Source: CAZLQF01 sp964561545 (lineage in GTDB: Bacteria > Bacteroidota > Bacteroidia > CAILMK01 > CAYYUA01). From it: 64,000 nt of DNA. The stretch is from contig CAZLQF010000013.1 in the NCBI GenBank assembly GCA_964561545.1, positions 1-64,000 on the forward strand. Direction: 5' to 3'. The position numbers and the translations under genes were made by a program. Positions 55,667 through 64,000 of the stretch are shown here, piece after piece (position 1 is the stretch's first letter; each line of letters begins with the position of its first letter). The notes beneath the pieces are model-generated. The model did no database searches and had not been told where the DNA came from. It saw nothing but the letters and a program-made list of their open reading frames with translations.

Positions 55667-57433
55667 TTACTTGTCTGGCCTTTCAAGCTGAAGGCCCAAT
55701 TCTTTAAGTTGCTTTGGGTCAATTTTAGAAGGAGCATCGATCATCAAATCCCGACCTGCATTGTTTTTTGGGAAAGGAATCACCTCCCGGATGGTTTCCG
55801 TTTCATTGAACAGGGCACACCAACGATCAAACCCAAAAGCAATACCGCCATGCGGGGGTGCTCCATATTCAAGCGCATTCAAGAGAAAGCCGAATTTCTG
55901 CTCCCCTTCTTCCTTTGAGATGCCCAGCAGGTTAAAATACTTTTCCTGCATTTCCCGCTCGTGTATACGTATAGAACCTGAGGCGCACTCATGACCGTTC
56001 AAGACAAAGTCGTAAGAGGAGGCCCTGGCTTTTTCCGGATTTTTATCAAGCTTGGCCTTATCTTCCTCTAATGGCGCTGTAAAGGGATGGTGAGCAAAAG
56101 TGTATTTTTCATCTTCCTCATCCCATTCCATGAGTGGAAAGTCAATTACCCATAATGGCTTATAGTCAGTGAACTTTCTGAGGTCAAGACGAGTGCCCAT
56201 TTCGAGCCGCAAATCACCCAATGCTGCTTTGGTTTTTTGAGCAGGCCCAGCCAGGATCAACATTAGATCTCCGGGCTTGGCTTCAAAGCGTTCAGCCCAT
56301 TGTTGAAGCGAATCTTGCCCAAAGAACTTATCTACCGAGGATTTAAGCGAACCGTCTTCCTGGTATTTAACCCACACCAACCCTTGCATACCACGATTCG
56401 GTTGTTTTACAAAATCCGTCAATTGATCCAGGTCTTTTCTACTATATGATGCACAGCCCGTAGCATTAATCCCGGCGATCACCCCGTTTTTTTGCAATAC
56501 ATCCGCAAACACTTTAAAATCAGTTCCTTCAAGCACATCATTCAAATGTTTGAATTGCATGCCAAAACGAATGTCCGGTTTATCGGTCCCGTAATGGTTC
56601 ATGGCATCCTCATAGCTAATAACTGGTATTTCACCAATTTCAATGCCTTTTACGGATTTAAACAAGTGACGCACCAATCCATTGAAGGTCTGGATAATGT
56701 CATCGCGGTCAACAAACGTCATCTCACAATCAATTTGGGTGAACTCAGGCTGCCGATCGGCCCGGAAATCTTCATCCCGAAAACAACGCACCACCTGGAA
56801 ATACTTGTCGAACCCGCCCATCATGATCAATTGCTTGAATGTTTGCGGGGATTGGGGCAAAGCATAAAAATCTCCATTGTGCAACCTTGAAGGGACCACA
56901 AAATCGCGGGCTCCCTCGGGGGTTGATTTGATCAAATACGGTGTTTCTACTTCAATAAATTCCTGATCCGATAGGTAATTGCGGGCCGCCTGCAACATCT
57001 GGTGGCGAAGGATGATCTTCTGTTGTTGGTTGACTCGTCTTAAATCCAGATAACGGTATTTCATCCTGAGCTCTTCCCCACCATCGGTATCTTCCTCTAT
57101 AGTAAAAGGAGGTGTTTTAGAAGCATTGAGTACCTTAAAGGAACCTACCAGGATCTCCACATTCCCCGTTGGCAACTCAGGATTCTTGTTACTGCGCTCC
57201 GTTACTTGACCGTTGACCTTAATCACATATTCACGTCCCAATTCGCGGGCTTCCTTACACAATGCGGGCTGGGTTTCCATATTGAAAACCAACTGGGTAA
57301 TCCCATACCGATCCCGAAGGTCAACGAAGGTCATGCCGCCTAAATCCCGGTTTCTTTGAACCCATCCGCAAAGGGTTACTTGTTGGTCAACGTTATCAAT
57401 TCTTAATTCACCGCAATTGTGGGTACGAAGCAT
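55667..57433 (-). CDS. aspS: Aspartate-tRNA ligase (bacterial type)
   Basis: The 588-residue class II synthetase has an OB-fold anticodon-binding N-terminus (about 1-110, TLCGWVQRNRDLGGMTFVDLRDRYG), motif 2 (YFQVVRCFRDEDFRADRQPEFTQID) and the bacterial insertion domain (about 290-420). Motif 3 GGIAFGFDRWCALF is present with the invariant Arg. It charges tRNA-Asp with aspartate. Bacterial type of about 590 residues, so it should be discriminating or not depending on whether the genome has GatCAB; the sequence does not show which. Confidence 0.97.
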   Translation of the reverse strand: MLRTHNCGELRIDNVDQQVTLCGWVQRNRDLGGMTFVDLRDRYGITQLVFNMETQPALCKEARELGREYVIKVNGQVTERSNKNPELPTGNVEILVGSFKVLNASKTPPFTIEEDTDGGEELRMKYRYLDLRRVNQQQKIILRHQMLQAARNYLSDQEFIEVETPYLIKSTPEGARDFVVPSRLHNGDFYALPQSPQTFKQLIMMGGFDKYFQVVRCFRDEDFRADRQPEFTQIDCEMTFVDRDDIIQTFNGLVRHLFKSVKGIEIGEIPVISYEDAMNHYGTDKPDIRFGMQFKHLNDVLEGTDFKVFADVLQKNGVIAGINATGCASYSRKDLDQLTDFVKQPNRGMQGLVWVKYQEDGSLKSSVDKFFGQDSLQQWAERFEAKPGDLMLILAGPAQKTKAALGDLRLEMGTRLDLRKFTDYKPLWVIDFPLMEWDEEDEKYTFAHHPFTAPLEEDKAKLDKNPEKARASSYDFVLNGHECASGSIRIHEREMQEKYFNLLGISKEEGEQKFGFLLNALEYGAPPHGGIAFGFDRWCALFNETETIREVIPFPKNNAGRDLMIDAPSKIDPKQLKELGLQLERPDK

Positions 57434-57638
57434 CTCAAGGTTATTTTAATTGAGCCACAAAAATATTGATTTCAAGGGACTACATAGATAAACCAATCGC
57501 ATTCATTTTTCAACGAAGACTTTTTTCAAATCGAAAAACCTCCTTGTATTATTTAGGCCATCCAAATAGTGGCTTCAGGAGCCATTCTATGCAAACCAAC
57601 CTTTTTCCTATTTTTGCATGAATATAAACTTTTAAAAG

Positions 57639-57977
57639 ATGGAATTCTTTAAGGGATTACAACCCTTGGCTTCTTGGTTACTACGCCTTGCTTTGGCTTT
57701 GATCATCATATTGATCTATCAAGAGGAGGTAAGTAATGTCAATTTCCAATCCCCTTTATTCTTTTTAGCGGTTTTAAGCTATGTGGGAGCCATTGTATTG
57801 TTACTTGGAGGATTTTTACAAAACACCCTACTCACAAGAATCGGTGCATTGCTTCTTGTTTTGTTGGGGATGTATGGCATTGTATCCAGCTTTCAAGGTG
57901 TTGACCTGCAATTTTCAAGTAAGTTGTTAAGGGTATGCATTGCCTTTTATTTTTTAACTGCTGGCAACAAAGCTTAA
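57639..57977 (+). CDS. Small integral membrane protein, 112 aa
   Basis: The protein has about four hydrophobic segments (WLLRLALALIIILIY, SPLFFLAVLSYVGAIVLLLGGF, LTRIGALLLVLLGMYGIV, VCIAFYFLTAG), resembling DoxX-like small membrane proteins in plan but not recognised as any family. A TATTTTTG -7 element lies at 57609-57616, 23 bases before the start. The kbl gene follows after 69 bases. Confidence 0.72.
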   Translation: MEFFKGLQPLASWLLRLALALIIILIYQEEVSNVNFQSPLFFLAVLSYVGAIVLLLGGFLQNTLLTRIGALLLVLLGMYGIVSSFQGVDLQFSSKLLRVCIAFYFLTAGNKA

Positions 57978-58046
57978 CGCGAAATTGCTGTGGCGTGATT
58001 AAAATGTTAAATTTAATGTTTCAAAAATTAAAATAAACCAGAGAGT

Positions 58047-59246
58047 ATGTACGGTAAACTAAAAGATAGATTACAAAAGGAACTGCAAGAAACAAAAGAT
58101 GCCGGACTTTATAAGGAAGAACGCATTATTGCGAGTTCTCAGGCAGCAGAAGTGACCCTTGAAAGTGGCAAAAAGCTTTTGAATTTTTGCGCTAATAACT
58201 ATTTGGGCCTTGCCAATAACCAGGATTTGGCTGATGCAGCAAAAGACACGATGGATGAGCGTGGTTATGGTTTAGCTTCGGTCCGTTTCATTTGCGGCAC
58301 CCAGGACATCCATAAACAACTGGAAAACAAGCTTGCTGAATTCACCGGTATGGAGGATGCCATTTTATATGCCGCGGCATTTGATTCGAATGGCGGTTTG
58401 TTTGAACCACTTTTTGGTCCAGATGACGCCATTATCTCTGATGCCTTGAATCATGCCTCCATTATTGATGGTATTCGTTTATGCAAGGCCCAGCGTTTTA
58501 GGTACAAGCACAGCGATATGCAGGATTTAGAAGGCAAGCTACAAGAATCGCAAAATGCCAGGCATCGCGTCATCGCTACAGATGGGGTCTTTTCGATGGA
58601 TGGTGATGTTGCCAAACTCAATGAGATCTGCGATCTTGCTGATAAATATGATGCCTTAGTAATGGTAGATGACTGCCATGCTACTGGTTTTATGGGCAAA
58701 ACCGGCCGTGGAACGCATGAATACCATCATGTAATGGACCGGGTTGACATCATCACCAGTACACTTGGTAAAGCGTTGGGTGGTGCAATGGGTGGATTTA
58801 CGGCTGCCAAAAAAGAAATTGTAGAAGTATTGCGACAAAGATCGCGGCCTTATTTGTTCTCAAATAGCTTAACACCGGCCATTGTGGGAGGTTCTCTCCA
58901 TGTCCTGGAAAAGCTTAGCCAAACCACGGAACTAAGGGATAAACTTGAACGCAACACTCATTATTTCCGTGAGCAACTCCAAAAGAACGGTTTTGACATT
59001 AAGCCCGGCAATCACCCCATTGTCCCAATCATGCTCTATGATGCTCCAATGGCCCAAAAAATGGCCGGCGAATTGTTAGAGGAAGGGATATATGTTACGG
59101 GATTTTACTACCCTGTTGTTCCTAAAGGAGAAGCTCGAATCAGAGTGCAGCTATCTGCAGCACATGAACAAGAGCACATGGACAAAGCCATTGACGCTTT
59201 TACTAAAATTGGGGATCGACTTGGCGTACTGCAAAAGCAATCTTAA
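58047..59246 (+). CDS. kbl: Glycine C-acetyltransferase (2-amino-3-ketobutyrate CoA ligase)
   Basis: The 399-residue alpha-oxoamine synthase starts like Kbl (MYGKLKDRLQKELQETKDAGLYKEERII). The PLP Lys is in TSTLGKALGGAMGG and the preceding Asp-His in VDDCHATGFMG. With threonine dehydrogenase it degrades threonine to glycine and acetyl-CoA. Kbl is distinguished from the related AONS and ALAS by this N-terminus and close length. No tdh is adjacent. The transcript is ended by the inverted repeat at 59265-59321. Confidence 0.95.
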   Translation: MYGKLKDRLQKELQETKDAGLYKEERIIASSQAAEVTLESGKKLLNFCANNYLGLANNQDLADAAKDTMDERGYGLASVRFICGTQDIHKQLENKLAEFTGMEDAILYAAAFDSNGGLFEPLFGPDDAIISDALNHASIIDGIRLCKAQRFRYKHSDMQDLEGKLQESQNARHRVIATDGVFSMDGDVAKLNEICDLADKYDALVMVDDCHATGFMGKTGRGTHEYHHVMDRVDIITSTLGKALGGAMGGFTAAKKEIVEVLRQRSRPYLFSNSLTPAIVGGSLHVLEKLSQTTELRDKLERNTHYFREQLQKNGFDIKPGNHPIVPIMLYDAPMAQKMAGELLEEGIYVTGFYYPVVPKGEARIRVQLSAAHEQEHMDKAIDAFTKIGDRLGVLQKQS

Positions 59247-59264
59247 AGCTCAATGCTTCCATAT

Positions 59265-59321
59265 AAGTAGTAGGTATTAAAGGGCTTGTTATAGCACTTT
59301 TAATAGCTACTACCTGCTTTT
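59265..59321. terminator. Inverted repeat between convergent kbl and DUF4412 genes
   Basis: AAGTAGTAGGTATTAAA (59265-59281) pairs with TTTTAATAGCTACTAC (59298-59313), with one unpaired base in each arm, followed by CTGCTTTT. Its place between convergent stops suggests termination on both strands. Confidence 0.6.
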
Positions 59322-60004
59322 CACTGCCCTCTCATTTGCTTCAATTCTTCCAAGCTTTTTTCTGTATAACCATCCGGAATGGTAAGGTTAAAGTTGTTGC
59401 GAGCGGGCTTAGATTGGTCAATAGACGTGGCTTTAAATTGCATTTTCATCTTGTTTCTGTTGAATTCCATCATTAGTGGAAATCCTTTAATGTCCCCATG
59501 CGCATACTGCATGGATGTTTTGGGCGCTTGAATTTTATTCGTATACCAATAATCCATGTTCATGGTTTTGTTTTTGCGCTCCAATTTCATAATTGCTTTC
59601 TTGCAGGTATAACCAGCTATTTCACGAGTTTGATCGGTTTTCTCAATGGAATAGTTAGTACCTTTTTGTTCCTGCTGGTACTTTTTCAATTCTTCCTTGG
59701 TCATTTTGGAGGCATATTTTTGGTTCATCATATTCATGAGCATCAGCGCTTTTTTGCCATTGCTAATTACGTCCACTTTAGCATGCCCCAAATCCATCTT
59801 AGTAAGGGACCGATTCTTACTCCACATGAAAGTCATGGAAGAGTTTTGGAACATTTCAATCATCGTTTCGGGCATTTCTTCTTTACCACTAATTTTAATT
59901 TCATAGTTAATGGTACCTTGCTTTAAATTTTCATTGGGGTAAAAAGCAGAGAGGCTCATGCAACCAATAAAACCAAGTACAGTCAGTAAAGTTAATCTTT
60001 TCAT
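59321..60004 (-). CDS. DUF4412-like exported protein
   Basis: The 227-residue protein has a signal peptide (about 1-20). The mature part includes LKQGTINYEIKISGKEEMPE, TYSIEKTD-like KGTNYSIEKTDQTREIAGYTC and DIKGFPLMMEF, typical of DUF4412/GLPGLI-type proteins with a Met-rich, beta-strand fold. A possible lipobox Cys (FIGCMSLS) lies at about residue 15. The protein is periplasmic or outer-membrane associated; function unknown. It stands alone. Confidence 0.8.
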   Translation of the reverse strand: MKRLTLLTVLGFIGCMSLSAFYPNENLKQGTINYEIKISGKEEMPETMIEMFQNSSMTFMWSKNRSLTKMDLGHAKVDVISNGKKALMLMNMMNQKYASKMTKEELKKYQQEQKGTNYSIEKTDQTREIAGYTCKKAIMKLERKNKTMNMDYWYTNKIQAPKTSMQYAHGDIKGFPLMMEFNRNKMKMQFKATSIDQSKPARNNFNLTIPDGYTEKSLEELKQMRGQ

Positions 60005-60813
60005 AAGGCATCATTTTATAATTCAATACTCAATAACCATTGTTCAAAATTAATGGTTAACCAAAGGTAATTAAAGTAGGCCCCAAAATAAAAAAGCTGC
60101 CAGTTAGTATGGGCATCTTTTTTATTCCATTTTTTTAATTAAGACCACTAATCTGCTTGCTCACACGCGAAAGAACCTGTTGGTGTAACGCTAACACTAT
60201 CTTGGCCAAGGCTTACAGTTGTTATTTTTACATCATTTCACAACCCCATCATTTTTTGAAGCCATTTCAGTTGAACCGAAGCAAATAGCAGTCAAAATAT
60301 TCTCAGCTTTACCAGTATTTCGCAACTAAGCTCGCTCCACTCCAAATATCATTTTGCAAGTACTACGTTGCCTAATATTCTACCTAACTTTTGAAACAAG
60401 ACTGTTGTCTTCATTTTTCAAAATAGTTGCAACAACAGAAGTACTGTCCGTTACCAATTCTTTTGTTTTCAATCCGGTACTTAATGCCCCATCTTCATCG
60501 GGGTTACAAGAAGTTGAAGAACCGCCACGAAATACATTAGAATAAGATAAAGCGCATTGCCATCGAAATCCTTTTGAATACGCCAGTAAACTCAGCACCA
60601 AACAATCCATCTTGTTGATCTTGATTGTTGTATTTCTGGTTATTTGAGATACTACCTCTATTGTCATCATCTTCATGGCTGCATTATTTTAAAAAAGGGG
60701 CGCAGCAAAAACGGCTAAGATGAGCATCCAGGTAATTGAGTTTATTGTAGTTTGTTTACGCTTAACATTTCTTTTTTAACCAAAATAAGGAAATATATTA
60801 AACTAACAACCAT
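60005..60813. other. Long intergenic region with only weak open frames
   Basis: About 800 bases with no gene I can support. A 98-residue minus frame (60380-60676) has a second half containing GGSSTSCNPDEDGALSTGLK, which looks more protein-like than its first half. An overlapping minus frame reads SISNNQKYNNQDQQDGLFGA without a start. This may be a decayed gene, for example the remains of a small lipoprotein, but the evidence is thin. Confidence 0.4.
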
Positions 60814-61887
60814 TTAAAAATCTGAGCAATGTTTAATAATTAAATTATTGGCTTGATCAATGCCCAATTCCTTGGCCTTTTCCCAGGATTCACATGCCTT
60901 TTGCTTTTTATTGATCCTCAAAGCAACATTGCCCAATAAAAAATAAGCATTTGCATTTTTTGGATTGACCTTTACAGCTTGTTGGAGGTCTTGATAAGCT
61001 TTTTGATTTTGGCCCATTTTGGCATAAGCCAATCCCCTTAATTGGTAAGCACCAGAACGCTTGGGATTGTATTTAAGGTACTCGGTAAAATCTTTAATGG
61101 CTCCGGCTAACTGGTCCAGCTCGCCTTTTGCCTTTCCACGTTCGTAATAAGCTTGAATGAACCTTGGGTTGATTTGCAGGGCTTCATCGAAGGCTTCAAT
61201 AGATTGCTGTATAGAATCCATTGCGTAATGTTGTAATCCTTTTTGGTAAAAAGCTTTGGCATCATTGGGATTCAACCTTGTTGCCTTCTTTAAGTCCCTT
61301 AATGCTTTTTGGTTTTGACCAAGCTCTTTATAGCAAAGACCTCTGTAAAAATAAGCACGCTGGTAATACTGTTCAGCCTTTGGCCAATTTTGAAGGTAGA
61401 TGACTTCTGTAAAATCTTTAATCGCATCTTCATACACTTCAAGGTTTTGAAGCAAATAGCCCCTGTTAAAAAATGCTTGAACATTGGTAGTATCCATTTC
61501 TATTGCTTTGTTAAAATCATTGAGGGCATTATTAAATAACTTTTTTCGCATTCTTGCCATAGCCCGGTAAGTATAGGCTTTAGAAGTGGGTTCTTTGCTA
61601 ATATTGGTATTAAAATCCCGAATGGCTTGATCCAGGGAGTCCATTCTCAAATAAGACAATCCCCTGGCAAAATAGGTTTTTACCAGAGAAGAATCTTTTT
61701 TGAGAACTTGGTTAAAGTATTTGATTGATTTTTTAAAATTCTTATTTTGAAAAGCTTTTTGGCCTTGCTTATAGGCAATACGAACATTAAGAGATTCCAA
61801 TTCCTCATCTTCTTGGGCATACCCTGAAAATGGGAATAAAAGTTGCACCCAAAAAGCCATCAATAAAATTGTGGTGAATCTAACCAT
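60814..61887 (-). CDS. Tetratricopeptide repeat protein
   Basis: The 357-residue protein has a signal peptide (about 1-24, ending PFSGYAQ) and then about nine TPR units covering most of the chain, each of 34 residues (AYKQGQKAFQNKNFKKSIKYFNQVL, AFFNRGYLLQNLEVYEDAIKDF, AYYERGKAKGELDQLAGAIKDF). It is exported and should bind partner proteins in the periplasm or outer membrane. No enzymatic domain is attached. The SDR gene at 61903 lies upstream by 15 bases, so the two share a transcript. Confidence 0.9.
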   Translation of the reverse strand: MVRFTTILLMAFWVQLLFPFSGYAQEDEELESLNVRIAYKQGQKAFQNKNFKKSIKYFNQVLKKDSSLVKTYFARGLSYLRMDSLDQAIRDFNTNISKEPTSKAYTYRAMARMRKKLFNNALNDFNKAIEMDTTNVQAFFNRGYLLQNLEVYEDAIKDFTEVIYLQNWPKAEQYYQRAYFYRGLCYKELGQNQKALRDLKKATRLNPNDAKAFYQKGLQHYAMDSIQQSIEAFDEALQINPRFIQAYYERGKAKGELDQLAGAIKDFTEYLKYNPKRSGAYQLRGLAYAKMGQNQKAYQDLQQAVKVNPKNANAYFLLGNVALRINKKQKACESWEKAKELGIDQANNLIIKHCSDF

Positions 61888-61902
61888 AAATCATCTAAAA
61901 TT

Positions 61903-62607
61903 TTAATCCCATGGGTTGGTAGCAATTACCGATAATTCAGGGACAAAGCCACGGTTGTCGATCTCAAGCAATGACTTGATAACCTGGGCTATTTCTTCAC
62001 CCCTGAGTTTATTGGGTACTTCTTCATTTTCTTGTCGGTCTGATCTTCCAAAAGCGGTTTTAACCTCGCTTGGGTTAAGTTGATACACCCTTACATTGTA
62101 AGGCCTTAACTCAGCTTTCCAACAATCTGTTAAACCGCGTAAGGCAAATTTGGAAGAAACATAAATGCTTCCGCCTTGCATCCCTTTAAGGCCTGCTGTA
62201 GAGCCAATGTTAATGATGTTACCGGAGTGCTGTTCTTTAAAAAGCTGGGCAGCTTTTTTGCCCATCATGGCTGCACCAAAAATATTGGTGTTGTACACTT
62301 CCTGCATTTTTTCAAAATCAAGGTTGTCGACCTCACCCAGTGCTACCATTCCAGCATTATTGATCAATACATCAAGCGCACCGTATTGTGATAAAAATTC
62401 ATTGTAAGTTTTATCCACATCGGCCTGTTTGCTTACATCGGCTTTGATTCCTAATACGCCCAGTTCTTCAGCCGTTTCATTTAATTGATCCTGATGCCTG
62501 GCAGTAATGCCAACCTTTGCACCATTTTCTACTAATTTTTGGGCAGTGGCTTTTCCAATACCGCGACTACCACCTGTGATCAGTACTTTGGCTCCATTTA
62601 AATCCAT
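61903..62607 (-). CDS. SDR family NAD(P)-dependent oxidoreductase
   Basis: The 234-residue protein is a classical SDR with the NAD(P) motif TGGSRGIGKAT, NNAGMVALG, the Ser in NIGSTAGLKG, and the catalytic Tyr-x3-Lys in GSIYVSSKFALRG. This active site is complete, unlike that of the SDR at 41781. It resembles 3-ketoacyl reductases but the substrate is unknown. It lies 15 bases upstream of the TPR gene. Confidence 0.92.
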   Translation of the reverse strand: MDLNGAKVLITGGSRGIGKATAQKLVENGAKVGITARHQDQLNETAEELGVLGIKADVSKQADVDKTYNEFLSQYGALDVLINNAGMVALGEVDNLDFEKMQEVYNTNIFGAAMMGKKAAQLFKEQHSGNIINIGSTAGLKGMQGGSIYVSSKFALRGLTDCWKAELRPYNVRVYQLNPSEVKTAFGRSDRQENEEVPNKLRGEEIAQVIKSLLEIDNRGFVPELSVIATNPWD

Positions 62608-62681
62608 AGTTGGTTGTTTTAATTTCTAATATGACGTATGAAAAGCTTAAAAGGTTTCAGCTTAAGTAACGGACAACAAAT

Positions 62682-62714
62682 AAAAAAGCCCCGCCATAAA
62701 ATGGCGAGGCTTTT
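62682..62714 (-). terminator. Rho-independent terminator of the T9SS cargo gene
   Basis: On the minus strand a stem of GCCTCGCCA/TGGCGGGGC with an A/T loop runs into TTTTTTA. It closely resembles the terminator at 22051, which also ends a T9SS cargo gene. Confidence 0.85.
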
Positions 62715-62742
62715 GATTGTTTTGAGATTATGCGAATTAAGC

Positions 62743-63816
62743 TTATTGTTTAATCAACCTACCGGTTTGCATGCCTTCTTCAGTTTTCAATCGATAAAGG
62801 TAGGCACCTGGTTGCAATTCAATGCTGTTGAATTTTATTTGATGTTGGCCGGCAGTTTGCTTTTTATCAACCAATGTTTTGATTTCTTGGCCGGTCATGT
62901 CGAAAATCTTTAGCGACACATCAGAGCCACTGGTTAATTCGTAACTGATGTTGGCTTCATCCTTCATTGGATTGGGATAAACCTCAAAATTGTGGTCAGC
63001 AAAATTGCCTTCATCAATACCTACTGATTCTACCAGTTCAAAAATATCACATCCTCTGTTGTTAACACTATTCATATCAACAGAGTCACTGAGCTCGGGA
63101 CTCATGCATACAATTTTAAACCCTTGCGGATAATTCTGTGGAAATTCGAAAGGCCCTACAGCGACATTAATAGAATCATTACCGGCCAGTTCTTCATCAA
63201 GGGTAAGTAAGCCTTGTATGGGCGCGAGTTCTTGCTGGACCTGAAGTAATACCTGTATTGGCACAATTTTGCCAGCTGCCATTGATGTATCTGAATAGTT
63301 CTTGAGGGTAAATTCAAAGTTGACCTCATTTCCGATCACAATTTTAGAACTGTCGGATGGGTTAATGATTTTGGTAGCTCCGAGGTCTCTTTTGTACTTA
63401 TTCGCTGTATACTGTCTGTTCACAGTATCATCTACCATGGTATCATTTTCATAATCCATGTAAAATTTGGCATCTATACTTCCTGAGCCAATATGGGCAG
63501 GTACCTGAATATTGAGGGTATCGTTTCTGGTTGCACCGGAGTCAAGGCTGCTTTCGAGTTCTACTGTTACCGTACCAGCCGTATCTGTCCCTAACCAATA
63601 TTTAAACGGTATTTGTGTACCGGAGGAGATGCTGTTAGGCCCATTGTTTTGAATGTTAAACTCAAATTCATGGAACATGCCGATGTCCAAGGAAGAACCA
63701 TTTGAAGGTGTCAGATTGGTTACTGCCAGATCAGTTGTATCATTTTGTGCTTTTGATGAAAAAACGCCTCCTACTAAAAAAAGGCAAGTAGCTAATAATA
63801 ATGTAAATTTTCTCAT
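62743..63816 (-). CDS. Secreted protein with T9SS type A sorting domain
   Basis: The 357-residue protein has a signal peptide (about 1-23, ending GVFSSKAQ) and repeats of CARDB-like or immunoglobulin-like strands (LAVTNLTPSNGSSLDIGM, DLGATKIINPSDSSKIVIGN). The C-terminal about 80 residues are a T9SS sorting domain (FEVYPNPMKDEANISYEL, GAYLYRLKTEEGMQTGRLIKQ). It should be exported across the outer membrane and perhaps anchored to the surface. Function of the N-terminal part is unknown. A TATATTTG -7 element lies on this strand at 63841-63848. Confidence 0.9.
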   Translation of the reverse strand: MRKFTLLLATCLFLVGGVFSSKAQNDTTDLAVTNLTPSNGSSLDIGMFHEFEFNIQNNGPNSISSGTQIPFKYWLGTDTAGTVTVELESSLDSGATRNDTLNIQVPAHIGSGSIDAKFYMDYENDTMVDDTVNRQYTANKYKRDLGATKIINPSDSSKIVIGNEVNFEFTLKNYSDTSMAAGKIVPIQVLLQVQQELAPIQGLLTLDEELAGNDSINVAVGPFEFPQNYPQGFKIVCMSPELSDSVDMNSVNNRGCDIFELVESVGIDEGNFADHNFEVYPNPMKDEANISYELTSGSDVSLKIFDMTGQEIKTLVDKKQTAGQHQIKFNSIELQPGAYLYRLKTEEGMQTGRLIKQ

Positions 63817-63964
63817 AGTTATCTTATTTTTTTATTTGTGCAAATATAATCAAAAACAACCTTCAAACCTAAACTTTTTGTCCTCGTACTTGGAAAGCAC
63901 CGAAATGGATGCTTTTTATTTAAATACAGCCAGCGTTTGATGGCTACCAAAGCCGAGCCAATAA

Positions 63965-64000
63965 TTACTCGATCACTACTTTTCGGGTAAGTTGGGCATT
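63965..64000 (-). CDS. C-terminal fragment of a gene extending past the window, likely T9SS cargo
   Basis: On the minus strand bases 64000-63965 read NAQLTRKVVIE followed by TAA (63965-63967). This ending, with Thr-Arg-Lys-Val-Val before a terminal acidic residue, is characteristic of T9SS type A sorting domains (compare KKLIIR and GRLIKQ in the two cargo proteins of this window). Only the last 11 residues are seen. It would be upstream of the T9SS cargo gene at 62743 in the same orientation. Confidence 0.55.
   Translation of the reverse strand, partial: NAQLTRKVVIE

Noticed and set aside
60380..60676. 98-residue minus-strand open frame
   Set aside because: No recognised family, no clear start or signal peptide, and an overlapping frame is equally protein-like; kept only as a note on the intergenic region.
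63653..63940. 95-residue plus-strand open frame
   Set aside because: Most of it is antisense to the T9SS cargo gene at 62743-63816.

Overview
The window is a 64 kb stretch of a Bacteroidota chromosome, most likely a marine or free-living Cytophagales-type organism. Four things point there. Two proteins carry type IX secretion (T9SS) C-terminal sorting domains and a third carboxy-terminus looks like one. Several promoters fit the phylum-specific TTTG / TAnnTTTG pattern. Families largely confined to the phylum are present (DUF2480, a GldI-like FKBP lipoprotein, a SusC-style carboxypeptidase-regulatory/TonB receptor, an OstA-like protein). Ribosome binding sites are weak and the DNA is AT-rich. 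I see no tRNA, rRNA, CRISPR array, insertion sequence, prophage or toxin-antitoxin pair; this is mostly core genome with short operons on both strands.

Layout. 1-3.7 kb: a truncated lipoprotein gene, a short relic of its paralogue, an ABC exporter, a small hypothetical gene and ndk. 4-15.4 kb: a plus-strand run for envelope and central metabolism (coiled-coil membrane protein, PpiD-like chaperone, DUF2480, fumC, aminopeptidase P, Mth938-like, DHH phosphoesterase, FKBP lipoprotein, OstA-like, DUF2147). 15.6-22 kb: glyA and a large secreted repeat protein interrupted by a 100-N assembly gap. 22-27.8 kb: exonuclease, outer-membrane protein plus lipoprotein pair, murB, an A-type Fe-S protein, an O-methyltransferase. 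27.9-32.1 kb: two tandem TPP riboswitches, a TonB receptor, then a convergent PnuC-type transporter and NadR-like kinase, together a probable vitamin (thiamine) acquisition locus. 32.2-41.6 kb: NifU-like and Mrp Fe-S proteins, tatC, rpiB, folE, ribH, pdhA and others. 41.8-46.1 kb: an SDR lacking the catalytic Tyr, photolyase, a DUF429-like protein, DinB and a frameshifted 5-formyl-THF cyclo-ligase-like gene. 46.6-53.3 kb: rhomboid protease, mutL with a degenerate endonuclease motif, and metE behind a cobalamin riboswitch with a near-ideal promoter. 53.4-64 kb: thiolase, truA, aspS, kbl, DUF4412, a TPR protein, an SDR and a T9SS-sorted protein, with the last residues of another at the edge.

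The most informative points are the assembly-graph signature around the gap in the repeat protein, the tandem TPP riboswitches next to PnuC and the kinase, the frameshift at 45847-45849, the MutL and SDR active-site substitutions, and two gene fragments at the window edges. I did not find a convincing wholly new multi-gene system.
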